5,581 nucleotides of DNA from Sphingomonas sp. (GTDB taxonomy: Bacteria; Pseudomonadota; Alphaproteobacteria; Sphingomonadales; Sphingomonadaceae): NCBI GenBank assembly GCA_021154945.1, contig JAJNQF010000021.1:1-5581 (forward strand). The letters run 5' to 3'. Under the pieces are notes generated by a model, which was given only the letters and a program-made list of their open reading frames with translations, was not told where the DNA came from and did not search any database. Numbering within the stretch: position 1 is the stretch's first letter; each line of letters starts with the position of its first letter. Made by a program: the position numbers and the translations under genes. Below, in pieces: positions 1 to 5,581 of this stretch.

Positions 1-909
1 AGGCTCGAGCCACCCCTGCGCAGTCACCGGGTTGATGATCACGATCTCGGGCCCGTCCGCCTCGTCGAGCCGGCGCGCGACCGCCTCGGCGATCTTGCGC
101 GACGCGAAATACTGGCTTTCGATGTAGAGGTGCTTCTTCACCCGCGCGATCTGGCCGAGGAACAGCGCTTCGCTCTCGTATACCGGCTCCTAATCGGACA
201 TCTCGGGCTCGCTGCGTGCGATCGCCACGTCGACGTCGCGGAAATCGACTTCGAGCCCCTCTGGCCAGAATGTGCTGCCGGGTTCGCCCGACTCCATCTT
301 CATGCCGCCTGCCAGATGCCAGCGGCGGCGGAACAACTCGCCCAGCGCATGTGCGACGGGGCCCTGCACGGCACTGATGGCGTCGTGCCACGGCTTGTAC
401 GGCTTGCCCGAGGGCTGGATACGGTGCGGTTCGTCGTCGCGGTGCTCGCGCGTGTCCCAGCGATCGCCGGTCATGTCGATACCGCCGCAGAACGCCAGCG
501 CATCGTCGATGATCACGATCTTCTGGTGATGCGACGCAGCGGTCGGATGATGCCCATCGAGCTTGGTGTGGATGCGCTTGTGCTTCATCCACTTCATCAT
601 CGTGAAAATCGTCGAACCTCGGAACAGCGACTTAATCTCGCCGGTGTCCCAGCGCAGCACGAACACCTCAAGGTTAGGCTCGCGCTCGACCAGCCACAGC
701 ATGAATTCGCCAAGTTTCTTCGGCTCGCCGGGACGATCGACGCCGGGTTCGAGCTCGATGCGGGCGTCGAAATCCCAGCCGATCAACAGGATGCGGCGTT
801 TGGCGCCCATCATGGCGACGCGCGCAGTACGGAAATACTTTTCTGCGTCGACGATCACCGCCATCTGTTCGGCGCGTTCGACCCGCCAGCATTCCGTCCC
901 GACCTGCAT
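1..909 (-). pseudogene. Phospholipase D superfamily protein, interrupted by an in-frame amber codon, 3' end outside window
   Basis: The family hydrolyses or transfers phosphodiester bonds, as in phospholipases and cardiolipin synthases. From the ATG at 909 the first segment is 239 codons and holds one complete HxKxxxxD catalytic motif (HQKIVIID, residues 128-135), followed by CGGIDMTGDRWD, typical of the first half of two-motif enzymes. An early strand reads ILLIGWDFD. The frame then meets TAG at 190-192, yet stays open from 189 to 1 and encodes 63 more residues, including LYIESQYFASRKIAEA and GPEIVIINP, which look like the start of the second PLD half. The second HxK motif would lie beyond the edge. 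The ATG at 909 is preferred over a GTG at 969 because GAAGGG lies 6 bases upstream of it; starting at 969 would add 20 unconserved-looking residues. The substrate cannot be told. A sequencing error at 190-192 would make this an intact gene; otherwise the product is a half enzyme. Confidence 0.8.
190..192 (-). other. In-frame TAG codon interrupting the phospholipase D gene
   Basis: The plus strand reads CTA here, giving TAG on the coding strand between ...PEMSD and EPVYESEALF.... Both flanks are in the same frame and have the same GC-rich third positions, so no frameshift is involved. A single C-to-T change from CAG (Gln) would explain it, giving SDQEPVYESE, which reads naturally for this family. 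That original codon is an inference. Confidence 0.85.
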
Positions 910-1007
910 TCGCGTCCCTTCGTTGCCCGTCGGCAGTACCCGCGGCCGCGCGATTGGTTGCGGATGCACCTGTATCGCCGCCCCTTGCGCGCCTATCTAA
1001 CGCGCTC
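910..1007. promoter_or_regulatory. Divergent intergenic region between the phospholipase D gene and dinB
   Basis: These 98 bases must hold the promoters of both divergent genes if the ATG starts at 909 and 1008 are right. I see no convincing -35/-10 pair on either strand. TATCTAA at 994-1000 and, on the minus strand, GATACA near 971-976 are weak -10-like words without good partners. No GTTC-N7-GTTC box, the alphaproteobacterial LexA site, is present in this interval. Confidence 0.4.
916..921 (-). promoter_or_regulatory. Likely ribosome binding site for the phospholipase D gene
   Basis: GAAGGG on the minus strand is separated by six bases (ACGCGA) from the ATG at 909-907. This supports the ATG as start over the GTG at 969, whose nearest purine run (AAGGGG) lies 11 bases away. 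Confidence 0.5.
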
Positions 1008-2090
1008 ATGCTTCCTCCTACTCAGCCTCCCGCCCAGCGCAAGGTGATCCATGTCGACATGGATGCCTTCTACGCCTCGGTCGAGCAGCGCGACGATCCC
1101 TCGCTCAGGGGCAGGCCGGTGGCGGTCGGCGGGTCGCGCGCCCGCGGCGTGGTGGCGGCGGCGAGCTACGAGGCGCGGGCGTTCGGGGTGCGCAGCGCGA
1201 TGCCGTCGGTCACCGCGATCCGACGCTGCCCCGACCTGGTGTTCGTGCCGCCGCGGTTCGACGTGTACCGCGAGGTGTCCGACCGGATCCGCGCGATCTT
1301 CGCCGACTATACCGACCTGATCGAGCCGTTGTCGCTCGACGAAGCCTATCTCGACGTCACCGAGGATATTCGCGGTCTCGGCACGGCGGCGGCGATCGCG
1401 GAGGAAATCCGCGCCAGGATCAAGGCGGATACCGGCCTCACCGCATCCGCCGGGGTCAGCTATAACAAGTTCATCGCCAAGCTCGCGTCGGACCAGAACA
1501 AGCCCGACGGAATCTGCATCATCACGCCGAAGCGTGGCGCAGCGTTCGTGCAATCCTTGCCGGTTAAGCGCTTCCACGGCGTCGGGCCGGTGACCGCGCA
1601 GAAGATGGAGCGGCTCGGCATCCTCACCGGAGCGGACCTGTTCGCGCAGAGCCTTGCCTTCCTCCAGGCGCATTTCGGCAGCTATGCGGAGTATCTCTAC
1701 AGGGCGGCGCGCGGGATCGACGATCGTCCGGTGCGGGTCAATCGCGCGGCGAAATCGGTCGGGGCGGAGCGGACGTTCGAGACGAACCTGACCACTGCCG
1801 AGGACTTGCGTGCTGCCCTGCAGCGGGTGGCGGATGCGGCATGGGTACGGATCGAGCGACACGGCACGCGCGGCCGGACGATCACGTTGAAACTCCGCCA
1901 TGCCGATTTCCGTACGATCACGCGCGCCCGGTCTTCGGTATCGGCGGTGACGGACAAAGCGGCATTTCTGGAGGCCGGGCTGGAGTTGCTGATGGCGCAA
2001 CTGCCCGTGCCGGACGGGGTTCGACTGCTCGGCCTGACGCTGTCCGGGATCATGGGCGACGAAGAGGAGGTTCAGCCGAGCTTGCTGTAA
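1008..2090 (+). CDS. dinB: DNA polymerase IV (Y-family translesion polymerase)
   Basis: This is an error-prone Y-family polymerase that extends DNA past lesions or misaligned ends. The product is 360 residues, close to the usual 350 or so. In order: the palm motif HVDMDAFYASVE (residues 15-26) with metal ligand D17 and Y22 at the steric-gate position that excludes ribonucleotides; the second catalytic motif SLDEAYLDV with D111 and E112; SAGVSYNKFIAKLASDQNKP (147-166); a helix-hairpin-helix around FHGVGPVTAQKMERLGI (189-205); and a little-finger domain beginning near SVGAERTFE (250-257). The last five residues, QPSLL, resemble the QL(S/D)LF clamp-binding peptide and may tether the enzyme to the beta sliding clamp. 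The start is the ATG at 1008, nine codons before the conserved RKVIHVDMD block. A TTG at 954 in frame would overlap the divergent gene's GTG option and adds nothing family-like. There is no clear Shine-Dalgarno sequence before the ATG. Confidence 0.95.
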   Translation: MLPPTQPPAQRKVIHVDMDAFYASVEQRDDPSLRGRPVAVGGSRARGVVAAASYEARAFGVRSAMPSVTAIRRCPDLVFVPPRFDVYREVSDRIRAIFADYTDLIEPLSLDEAYLDVTEDIRGLGTAAAIAEEIRARIKADTGLTASAGVSYNKFIAKLASDQNKPDGICIITPKRGAAFVQSLPVKRFHGVGPVTAQKMERLGILTGADLFAQSLAFLQAHFGSYAEYLYRAARGIDDRPVRVNRAAKSVGAERTFETNLTTAEDLRAALQRVADAAWVRIERHGTRGRTITLKLRHADFRTITRARSSVSAVTDKAAFLEAGLELLMAQLPVPDGVRLLGLTLSGIMGDEEEVQPSLL

Positions 2091-2105
2091 CTGGTAATCA
2101 GGACC
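2091..2105. other. Fifteen-base gap between convergent dinB and kinase stop codons
   Basis: The TAA of dinB (2088-2090) and the TAG of the kinase gene (minus strand, 2106-2108) face each other across 15 bases. I see no GC-rich hairpin followed by a T run for either direction here or in the adjoining gene ends, so transcription of each gene probably runs into the other, or stops by Rho. Confidence 0.6.
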
Positions 2106-3989
2106 CTATGCGGCGTTCGGGACGACCGGCTTGCCTGCTTGCAACGTCAGGATAGCGACCGCGCCAAGTCCCGGCCCGTCGCTTTCCAGCCGCAGCGAGC
2201 CCTGCATCGCGTTCACCGAGTTCGCGCACCAATGCAGCCCCAGTCCGCCCGACTTGTGCGCGCGCGTCGAGAATCCCCGTTGGAACAAGGTTCCTGCAAC
2301 ATTGGGCGGGAAGCCTTCGCCGTCGTCGCGAATATGGATCGTCACCCGGTCTCCCGACTGCGTGATCGTCGCGGTGATCGACCCGCTGCCGGTACCCCGC
2401 GCCTCGATCGATTCGACCGCGTTGCCGAACAGGTTGCCGATCACCTGGCTCAGGATGACGCGGCTCGCCATCACGAGATTGGGCCCCGCCGGAAAGCTGA
2501 ACGCGATCGACGCGCCCTGCGAATAGCGCGCGATCGTCGCGTTGCGCGCGATGATGTCGCTGACGTCGCACACCTCCAGCGCCGGACGCTCGTGCGCGGC
2601 CCGCTGTTGCTGGCCAATGATCTCCAGCACATGCGCCATCGCCTCGCGCCCGATCACCAGTTCGCGCCGGGTCGCCCCGCGGCTGGTCGCCTCCGCCTCG
2701 ATCGCCGCGGCAACGAAAACGGCCAATTTCTCGCGGCGCGCGTCGGGAAGGTCGCTGCGTGCGAGTTCGGCGATGGCGCGGTCGATTGGCGCGCGCTCGA
2801 TCGGCGGGGCCTGTGCGATTCCCTGGCTGAGGATCGTGCTGATCGGGTTCAGCGCATTGCGCACGTTGTGCATGACCGCGACCGCGCTTTCGCTGCGGCC
2901 GAGATCGAACGACTGCACCTCGATCTGTTCGCGCAAGTCCTTCAACTGGCGCAGCATCGCATTGAAGCTGCGTCCGAGCGAGCCGATCTCGTCGCGCCGA
3001 TCGTCCTCTTCGAGCAGCGCGAGCGAGCCCGACACGCGGACGCGTTGCATATGGCTCTCGACCCGGTGCAGCGGGCGCAGCACCAGCCGCGCGATCATCC
3101 GCCGCAGGACGACGAGCACGAGCAGCAGCAGCACGGTCGAGCCGGCAACCGCGAGCAGCAGCACGCGTCGCCCGAGCAACGATACGTCGCGCGGGATCCT
3201 CAGCCGCGTCGTTGCGACCGCGTGGCCGTCCGCACCGAGAATCGGCACCGCAATCATCAGCTTCGATGGGCTCGCCGTCACCGAATATCGATCGCCGCTC
3301 GGCGTCAGGTCGATCCGTGCATCGCGATTGAGTCGCTCGGACATCTGTCGTGAGGTGACGACCCGGGCCAGCACCACATAGCCTCGCGCGCCACCGCTGC
3401 CATCGGAGCGGCGCACCTGCGCCACGCCGATCGCCGCGACGCCGTCTCCCACCCGCGCATATAAGCGTCCCGATCTTCGCCCGCGGAGCGCCTTCGCGAT
3501 GTCGGTACGGCCGAGGGTCGCGATCAGTTGTGCCTTCGTGCCGGGCCGGGCCGCGCCGGTCACCGGATCGCGCCAGCGCGCGAGGACGACGCGGCCCTCG
3601 GACGTCACATACGCCATGCCGTCGACGCCGATATTGCTCATGGCACGCGCCGAGAGACTCTCGCCTTCGTACGCCGCACCGGGCTGCGCCAGATACGAAT
3701 AGCCGTCGTTCCCGTCGCCGTAATCGCGCGCCGCGCTCTCGATGTCGGCCGCATAGTCGGACAATGCCGTACGCGTGCGCTCGACGTGCGCGGCGATTGC
3801 CTTGTCCTCCAGCGTGGCGAAGCTCGGGGTGATGACGGCGGCGAGCAGCAGCGTGATCCCGATCGTCGCGACCACCCCGACCGCGGTCATGATCAGGATC
3901 AGCTTGCCACCGAGCGACGATGGGGTCCGCATCCGGCCGAACTGTCGTCCGAACGGCGGCGGCAACCGGCCCATCCCCGCGGCCAGCAT
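2106..3989 (-). CDS. Membrane sensor histidine kinase, CHASE4-like sensor, HAMP, HN-type phosphoacceptor motif
   Basis: The predicted 627-residue inner-membrane kinase would sense a periplasmic signal and phosphorylate a response regulator. Layout: a basic cytoplasmic N-terminus (1-28), membrane helix 1 (about 29-53), a periplasmic domain (54-270) whose start (LEDKAIAAHVERTRTAL, then RDYGDGNDGYSYL) matches the CHASE4 pattern, membrane helix 2 (about 274-296, Leu/Val-rich), HAMP (about 297-350) and a short coiled coil. The phosphoacceptor is H374 in VMHNVRNALNPI. ATP-binding boxes follow: N-box LFGNAVES with N523, G1 box RDDGEGF (554-560), F-box FQRGFSTR (569-576) and G2 box SGGLGLH (580-586). 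The H-box and the GGLGLH...DGPGLGA ending recall kinases with HNVGNVLNS-type motifs rather than classical HE/HD ones. The ATG at 3989-3987 shares one base with the stop of the upstream GGDEF/EAL gene (TGATG), implying translational coupling and making that protein's receiver domain the probable partner. The ligand is unknown. An in-frame ATG at codon 6 is a possible alternative start. Confidence 0.9.
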   Translation of the reverse strand: MLAAGMGRLPPPFGRQFGRMRTPSSLGGKLILIMTAVGVVATIGITLLLAAVITPSFATLEDKAIAAHVERTRTALSDYAADIESAARDYGDGNDGYSYLAQPGAAYEGESLSARAMSNIGVDGMAYVTSEGRVVLARWRDPVTGAARPGTKAQLIATLGRTDIAKALRGRRSGRLYARVGDGVAAIGVAQVRRSDGSGGARGYVVLARVVTSRQMSERLNRDARIDLTPSGDRYSVTASPSKLMIAVPILGADGHAVATTRLRIPRDVSLLGRRVLLLAVAGSTVLLLLVLVVLRRMIARLVLRPLHRVESHMQRVRVSGSLALLEEDDRRDEIGSLGRSFNAMLRQLKDLREQIEVQSFDLGRSESAVAVMHNVRNALNPISTILSQGIAQAPPIERAPIDRAIAELARSDLPDARREKLAVFVAAAIEAEATSRGATRRELVIGREAMAHVLEIIGQQQRAAHERPALEVCDVSDIIARNATIARYSQGASIAFSFPAGPNLVMASRVILSQVIGNLFGNAVESIEARGTGSGSITATITQSGDRVTIHIRDDGEGFPPNVAGTLFQRGFSTRAHKSGGLGLHWCANSVNAMQGSLRLESDGPGLGAVAILTLQAGKPVVPNAA

Positions 3990-3991
3990 CA
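3987..3991 (-). other. One-base stop/start overlap (TGATG) coupling the GGDEF/EAL gene to the kinase gene
   Basis: On the minus strand TGA (3991-3989) ends the regulator and ATG (3989-3987) begins the kinase, sharing the A at 3989. No strong Shine-Dalgarno sequence precedes the ATG, so re-initiation by terminating ribosomes is the likely way the kinase is translated, linking the amounts of the two proteins. Confidence 0.75.
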
Positions 3992-5581
3992 GCTGCGTAG
4001 CCCGAACGTCTGCCGGGTTGCCGGATCGTCGGTGGAGACATCGTCCTTGCCGCTGAGCGTACGCCCCTGCGCCATCGCCAGCGCGTCCGCCGCGCCGACC
4101 GGTCGCGAGAAATAATATCCCTGGAGGTGACTCGCCCCTGCCAGCCGCAGCGCCTGGACCTGGGCTTCGGTCTCGACACCCTCGGCGATCACTCCGAGCC
4201 CGAGCGCACGGCCGAGGTGGATGATCGAATGGACGATCGCCGCGCTTTCGCGTTCACGGCCCATGCCATCGATGAACGACTTGTCGATCTTGAGACAATC
4301 GAGCGCGAACTTGCGGATGTTGTAGAGGCTCGAATAGCCCGTGCCGAAATCGTCGAGCGCGATCCGGAAGCCCATCTGCCGCAGCTTGTAGAGGGTCTCG
4401 GCCGCACGTTCGGCATCGTCGAAGATCGCGGTCTCGGTGATCTCGATCTGGAGCCGCGCGGGCGCGATGCCGGCGCGCTGGACGCTTTTCATGATGTGCC
4501 CGACGAAGTTGTGGCGGCGGAACTGGCGTGGGGAAAAATTCACCGAGACATATTGGCCGGGCCATTGCTTCAGAACGTCGAGCGCTTCGTGCAACACCCA
4601 GTCGCCGAGCTCGTGGATGAGGTTCGATTCCTCCGCGATCGGGATGAACGTCGCGGGGCTCATCAGTCCGTATTCGCTGGTATTCCAGCGCACCAGCGCC
4701 TCGAACCCGACCACCTCGATCGCATCGCGCGAGACGATCGGCTGATAGGCGAGGCTCAGCTCGCCTCTGGCGATCGCCTGGCTCAAGCCGCCCTCAACGC
4801 GCCGGCGAAAGCGGATGCCCTCGTCCATGCTCTCGTCGAACAGCCGGACGATACCGCGGCCGCCGCGCTTGGCGTCGTTGAGGGCGAGATCGGAGCGGCG
4901 GATGACGTCGACCGGATCGCTGCCCCCGGTCACCGTTCCTGCCCGAGCCCCAGCAGTTACGACGACGCCGGCCGACGCGCCGCCCTGCACCGAATTGCCG
5001 AACACCTGGAGGGTGACCGAGCAGGCCGCAATGATCAGTTCGCACGCCATCACCGCCGCCGCCTCGCTCGACGTGTCGAACAGGATGCCGAATTCGTCGC
5101 CGCCAAGCCGCGCGACGAGAGCGCCGTCGGGGGTCGAGCGGTTGAGGATCGCACAGATCTCGCGGATCAGCGCGTCACCCGCGAGATGCCCGAGCGTATC
5201 GTTGACCAACTTGAACCGATCGAGATCGATCATGACCGTCGCGAACAGCCCTTCGCTCCGCGTGCGGGCAGCCAGCGCACGCAGGAAGGCGAGCCGGTTG
5301 GGCGCGTCGGTCAGCGAATCGTGCATCGCGAGGTGGATCGCACGGCTTTCGTTCGCGGCCAGTTCGGCGGCCTGCTCCTCGAGCTGCAGCACCTGGGCCG
5401 CGAGCAGATCGCGCGCCGCGGCCAGATCGCGATCGTTCTGCCAGCGCTGGGCGAGCGCGGTCGCGGTCTGCAGGATCTCGGCGACCTCGAACGGCTTGGC
5501 GATGTAGAAGATCTTGTCCGCGGGGCCGGCGACCTTGCTGATCTCGATCGGCGAGAAGTCCGAGAACCCGGTGACGATGAC
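3989..5581 (-). CDS. Response regulator with receiver, GGDEF and EAL domains (cyclic di-GMP synthesis and breakdown), 5' end outside window
   Basis: A predicted cytoplasmic, phosphorylation-controlled cyclic di-GMP enzyme. The frame is open from the right edge, giving 530 in-window residues, so internal GTG or ATG codons are not the true start. Residues 1-48 are the C-terminal part of a receiver domain: VIVTGFSD (strand 4 with its Thr) and FYIAKPFE with the conserved Lys-Pro (K29); the phosphoacceptor Asp lies outside the window. A helical linker (about 49-85) leads to a GGDEF domain with LTDAPNR, DLDRFKLVNDTLGHLAGD and an intact GGDEF at 160-164. The four residues five positions before it are PDGA, so the RxxD inhibitory site is absent. 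The EAL domain (about 265-507) keeps the EAL signature (GFEALVRW, E294), NFSPRQF, EITETA, DDFGTGYSSL, LKIDKSFI, IAEGVET and QGYYFSRP, so phosphodiesterase activity is expected. It is first in the operon with the downstream kinase. Which activity dominates cannot be read from sequence. Confidence 0.95.
   Translation of the reverse strand, partial: VIVTGFSDFSPIEISKVAGPADKIFYIAKPFEVAEILQTATALAQRWQNDRDLAAARDLLAAQVLQLEEQAAELAANESRAIHLAMHDSLTDAPNRLAFLRALAARTRSEGLFATVMIDLDRFKLVNDTLGHLAGDALIREICAILNRSTPDGALVARLGGDEFGILFDTSSEAAAVMACELIIAACSVTLQVFGNSVQGGASAGVVVTAGARAGTVTGGSDPVDVIRRSDLALNDAKRGGRGIVRLFDESMDEGIRFRRRVEGGLSQAIARGELSLAYQPIVSRDAIEVVGFEALVRWNTSEYGLMSPATFIPIAEESNLIHELGDWVLHEALDVLKQWPGQYVSVNFSPRQFRRHNFVGHIMKSVQRAGIAPARLQIEITETAIFDDAERAAETLYKLRQMGFRIALDDFGTGYSSLYNIRKFALDCLKIDKSFIDGMGRERESAAIVHSIIHLGRALGLGVIAEGVETEAQVQALRLAGASHLQGYYFSRPVGAADALAMAQGRTLSGKDDVSTDDPATRQTFGLRS

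Noticed and set aside
867..879. Two GTTC words near the dinB start that resemble a LexA box
   Set aside because: The spacing is five bases, not the seven of the alphaproteobacterial site, and the pair lies inside the phospholipase D coding region.
954..1007. A TTG start for dinB at 954, extending the protein by 18 residues
   Set aside because: The extra residues are not family-like, no ribosome binding site is seen, and the extension would overlap the upstream GTG option of the divergent gene.
130..1047. A 305-codon plus-strand frame antisense to the phospholipase D gene
   Set aside because: No recognisable domain; it mirrors the PLD coding frame, which has clear catalytic motifs.
993..2000. 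A 335-codon minus-strand frame antisense to dinB
   Set aside because: Arg-rich translation without motifs; dinB on the opposite strand accounts for the region.
3108..3170. Repeated CAG/AGC triplets that look like a short tandem repeat
   Set aside because: They encode the Leu/Val-rich second membrane helix of the kinase; codon choice explains the pattern.
2139..3353. A 404-codon plus-strand frame antisense to the kinase gene
   Set aside because: The product is rich in Arg, Ala, His and Asp without any motif, as expected of the antisense of a high-GC gene.
2098..4179. A 693-codon open frame on the minus strand overlapping the kinase gene, longer than the kinase itself
   Set aside because: Its translation is Arg/Ala/Gly-rich low-complexity sequence with no domain, while the frame next to it encodes a complete kinase. 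Long shadow frames are expected at this GC content.

Overview
The base composition, with G or C at most third codon positions, and the look of the proteins suggest a high-GC alphaproteobacterium, most likely of the Sphingomonas group. That assignment rests on my memory of how such proteins look; no search was run. The window is almost fully coding. It holds two gene pairs whose ends meet near position 2100, and no RNA gene, insertion sequence, CRISPR array or sizeable repeat was seen.

Left part (1-2090): a phospholipase D superfamily gene on the minus strand runs off the left edge, and a dinB (DNA polymerase IV) gene on the plus strand is divergent from it across about 98 bases (910-1007). 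The phospholipase D gene carries an in-frame amber codon at 190-192. Beyond that codon the same frame stays open for 63 codons to the window edge and still encodes family-like sequence, so the gene looks broken by one nonsense change (or the base is a sequencing error). DinB is full length with all polymerase motifs present.

Right part (2106-5581, minus strand): a two-gene signalling operon. The first gene, cut at its 5' end by the window edge, encodes a response regulator with a receiver domain, a coiled-coil linker, a GGDEF domain and an EAL domain. It is predicted both to make and to degrade the second messenger cyclic di-GMP. Its stop codon shares one base with the start codon of the second gene, a membrane histidine kinase with a CHASE4-like periplasmic sensor domain, a HAMP linker and an unusual HN-type phosphoacceptor motif. 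The likely logic is that the kinase senses an extracytoplasmic signal and phosphorylates the receiver domain, which sets the balance of cyclic di-GMP synthesis and breakdown. The kinase gene and dinB converge with only 15 bases between their stop codons.

The system most worth a second look is this kinase/dual-enzyme pair. The most concrete anomaly is the amber interruption of the phospholipase D gene.
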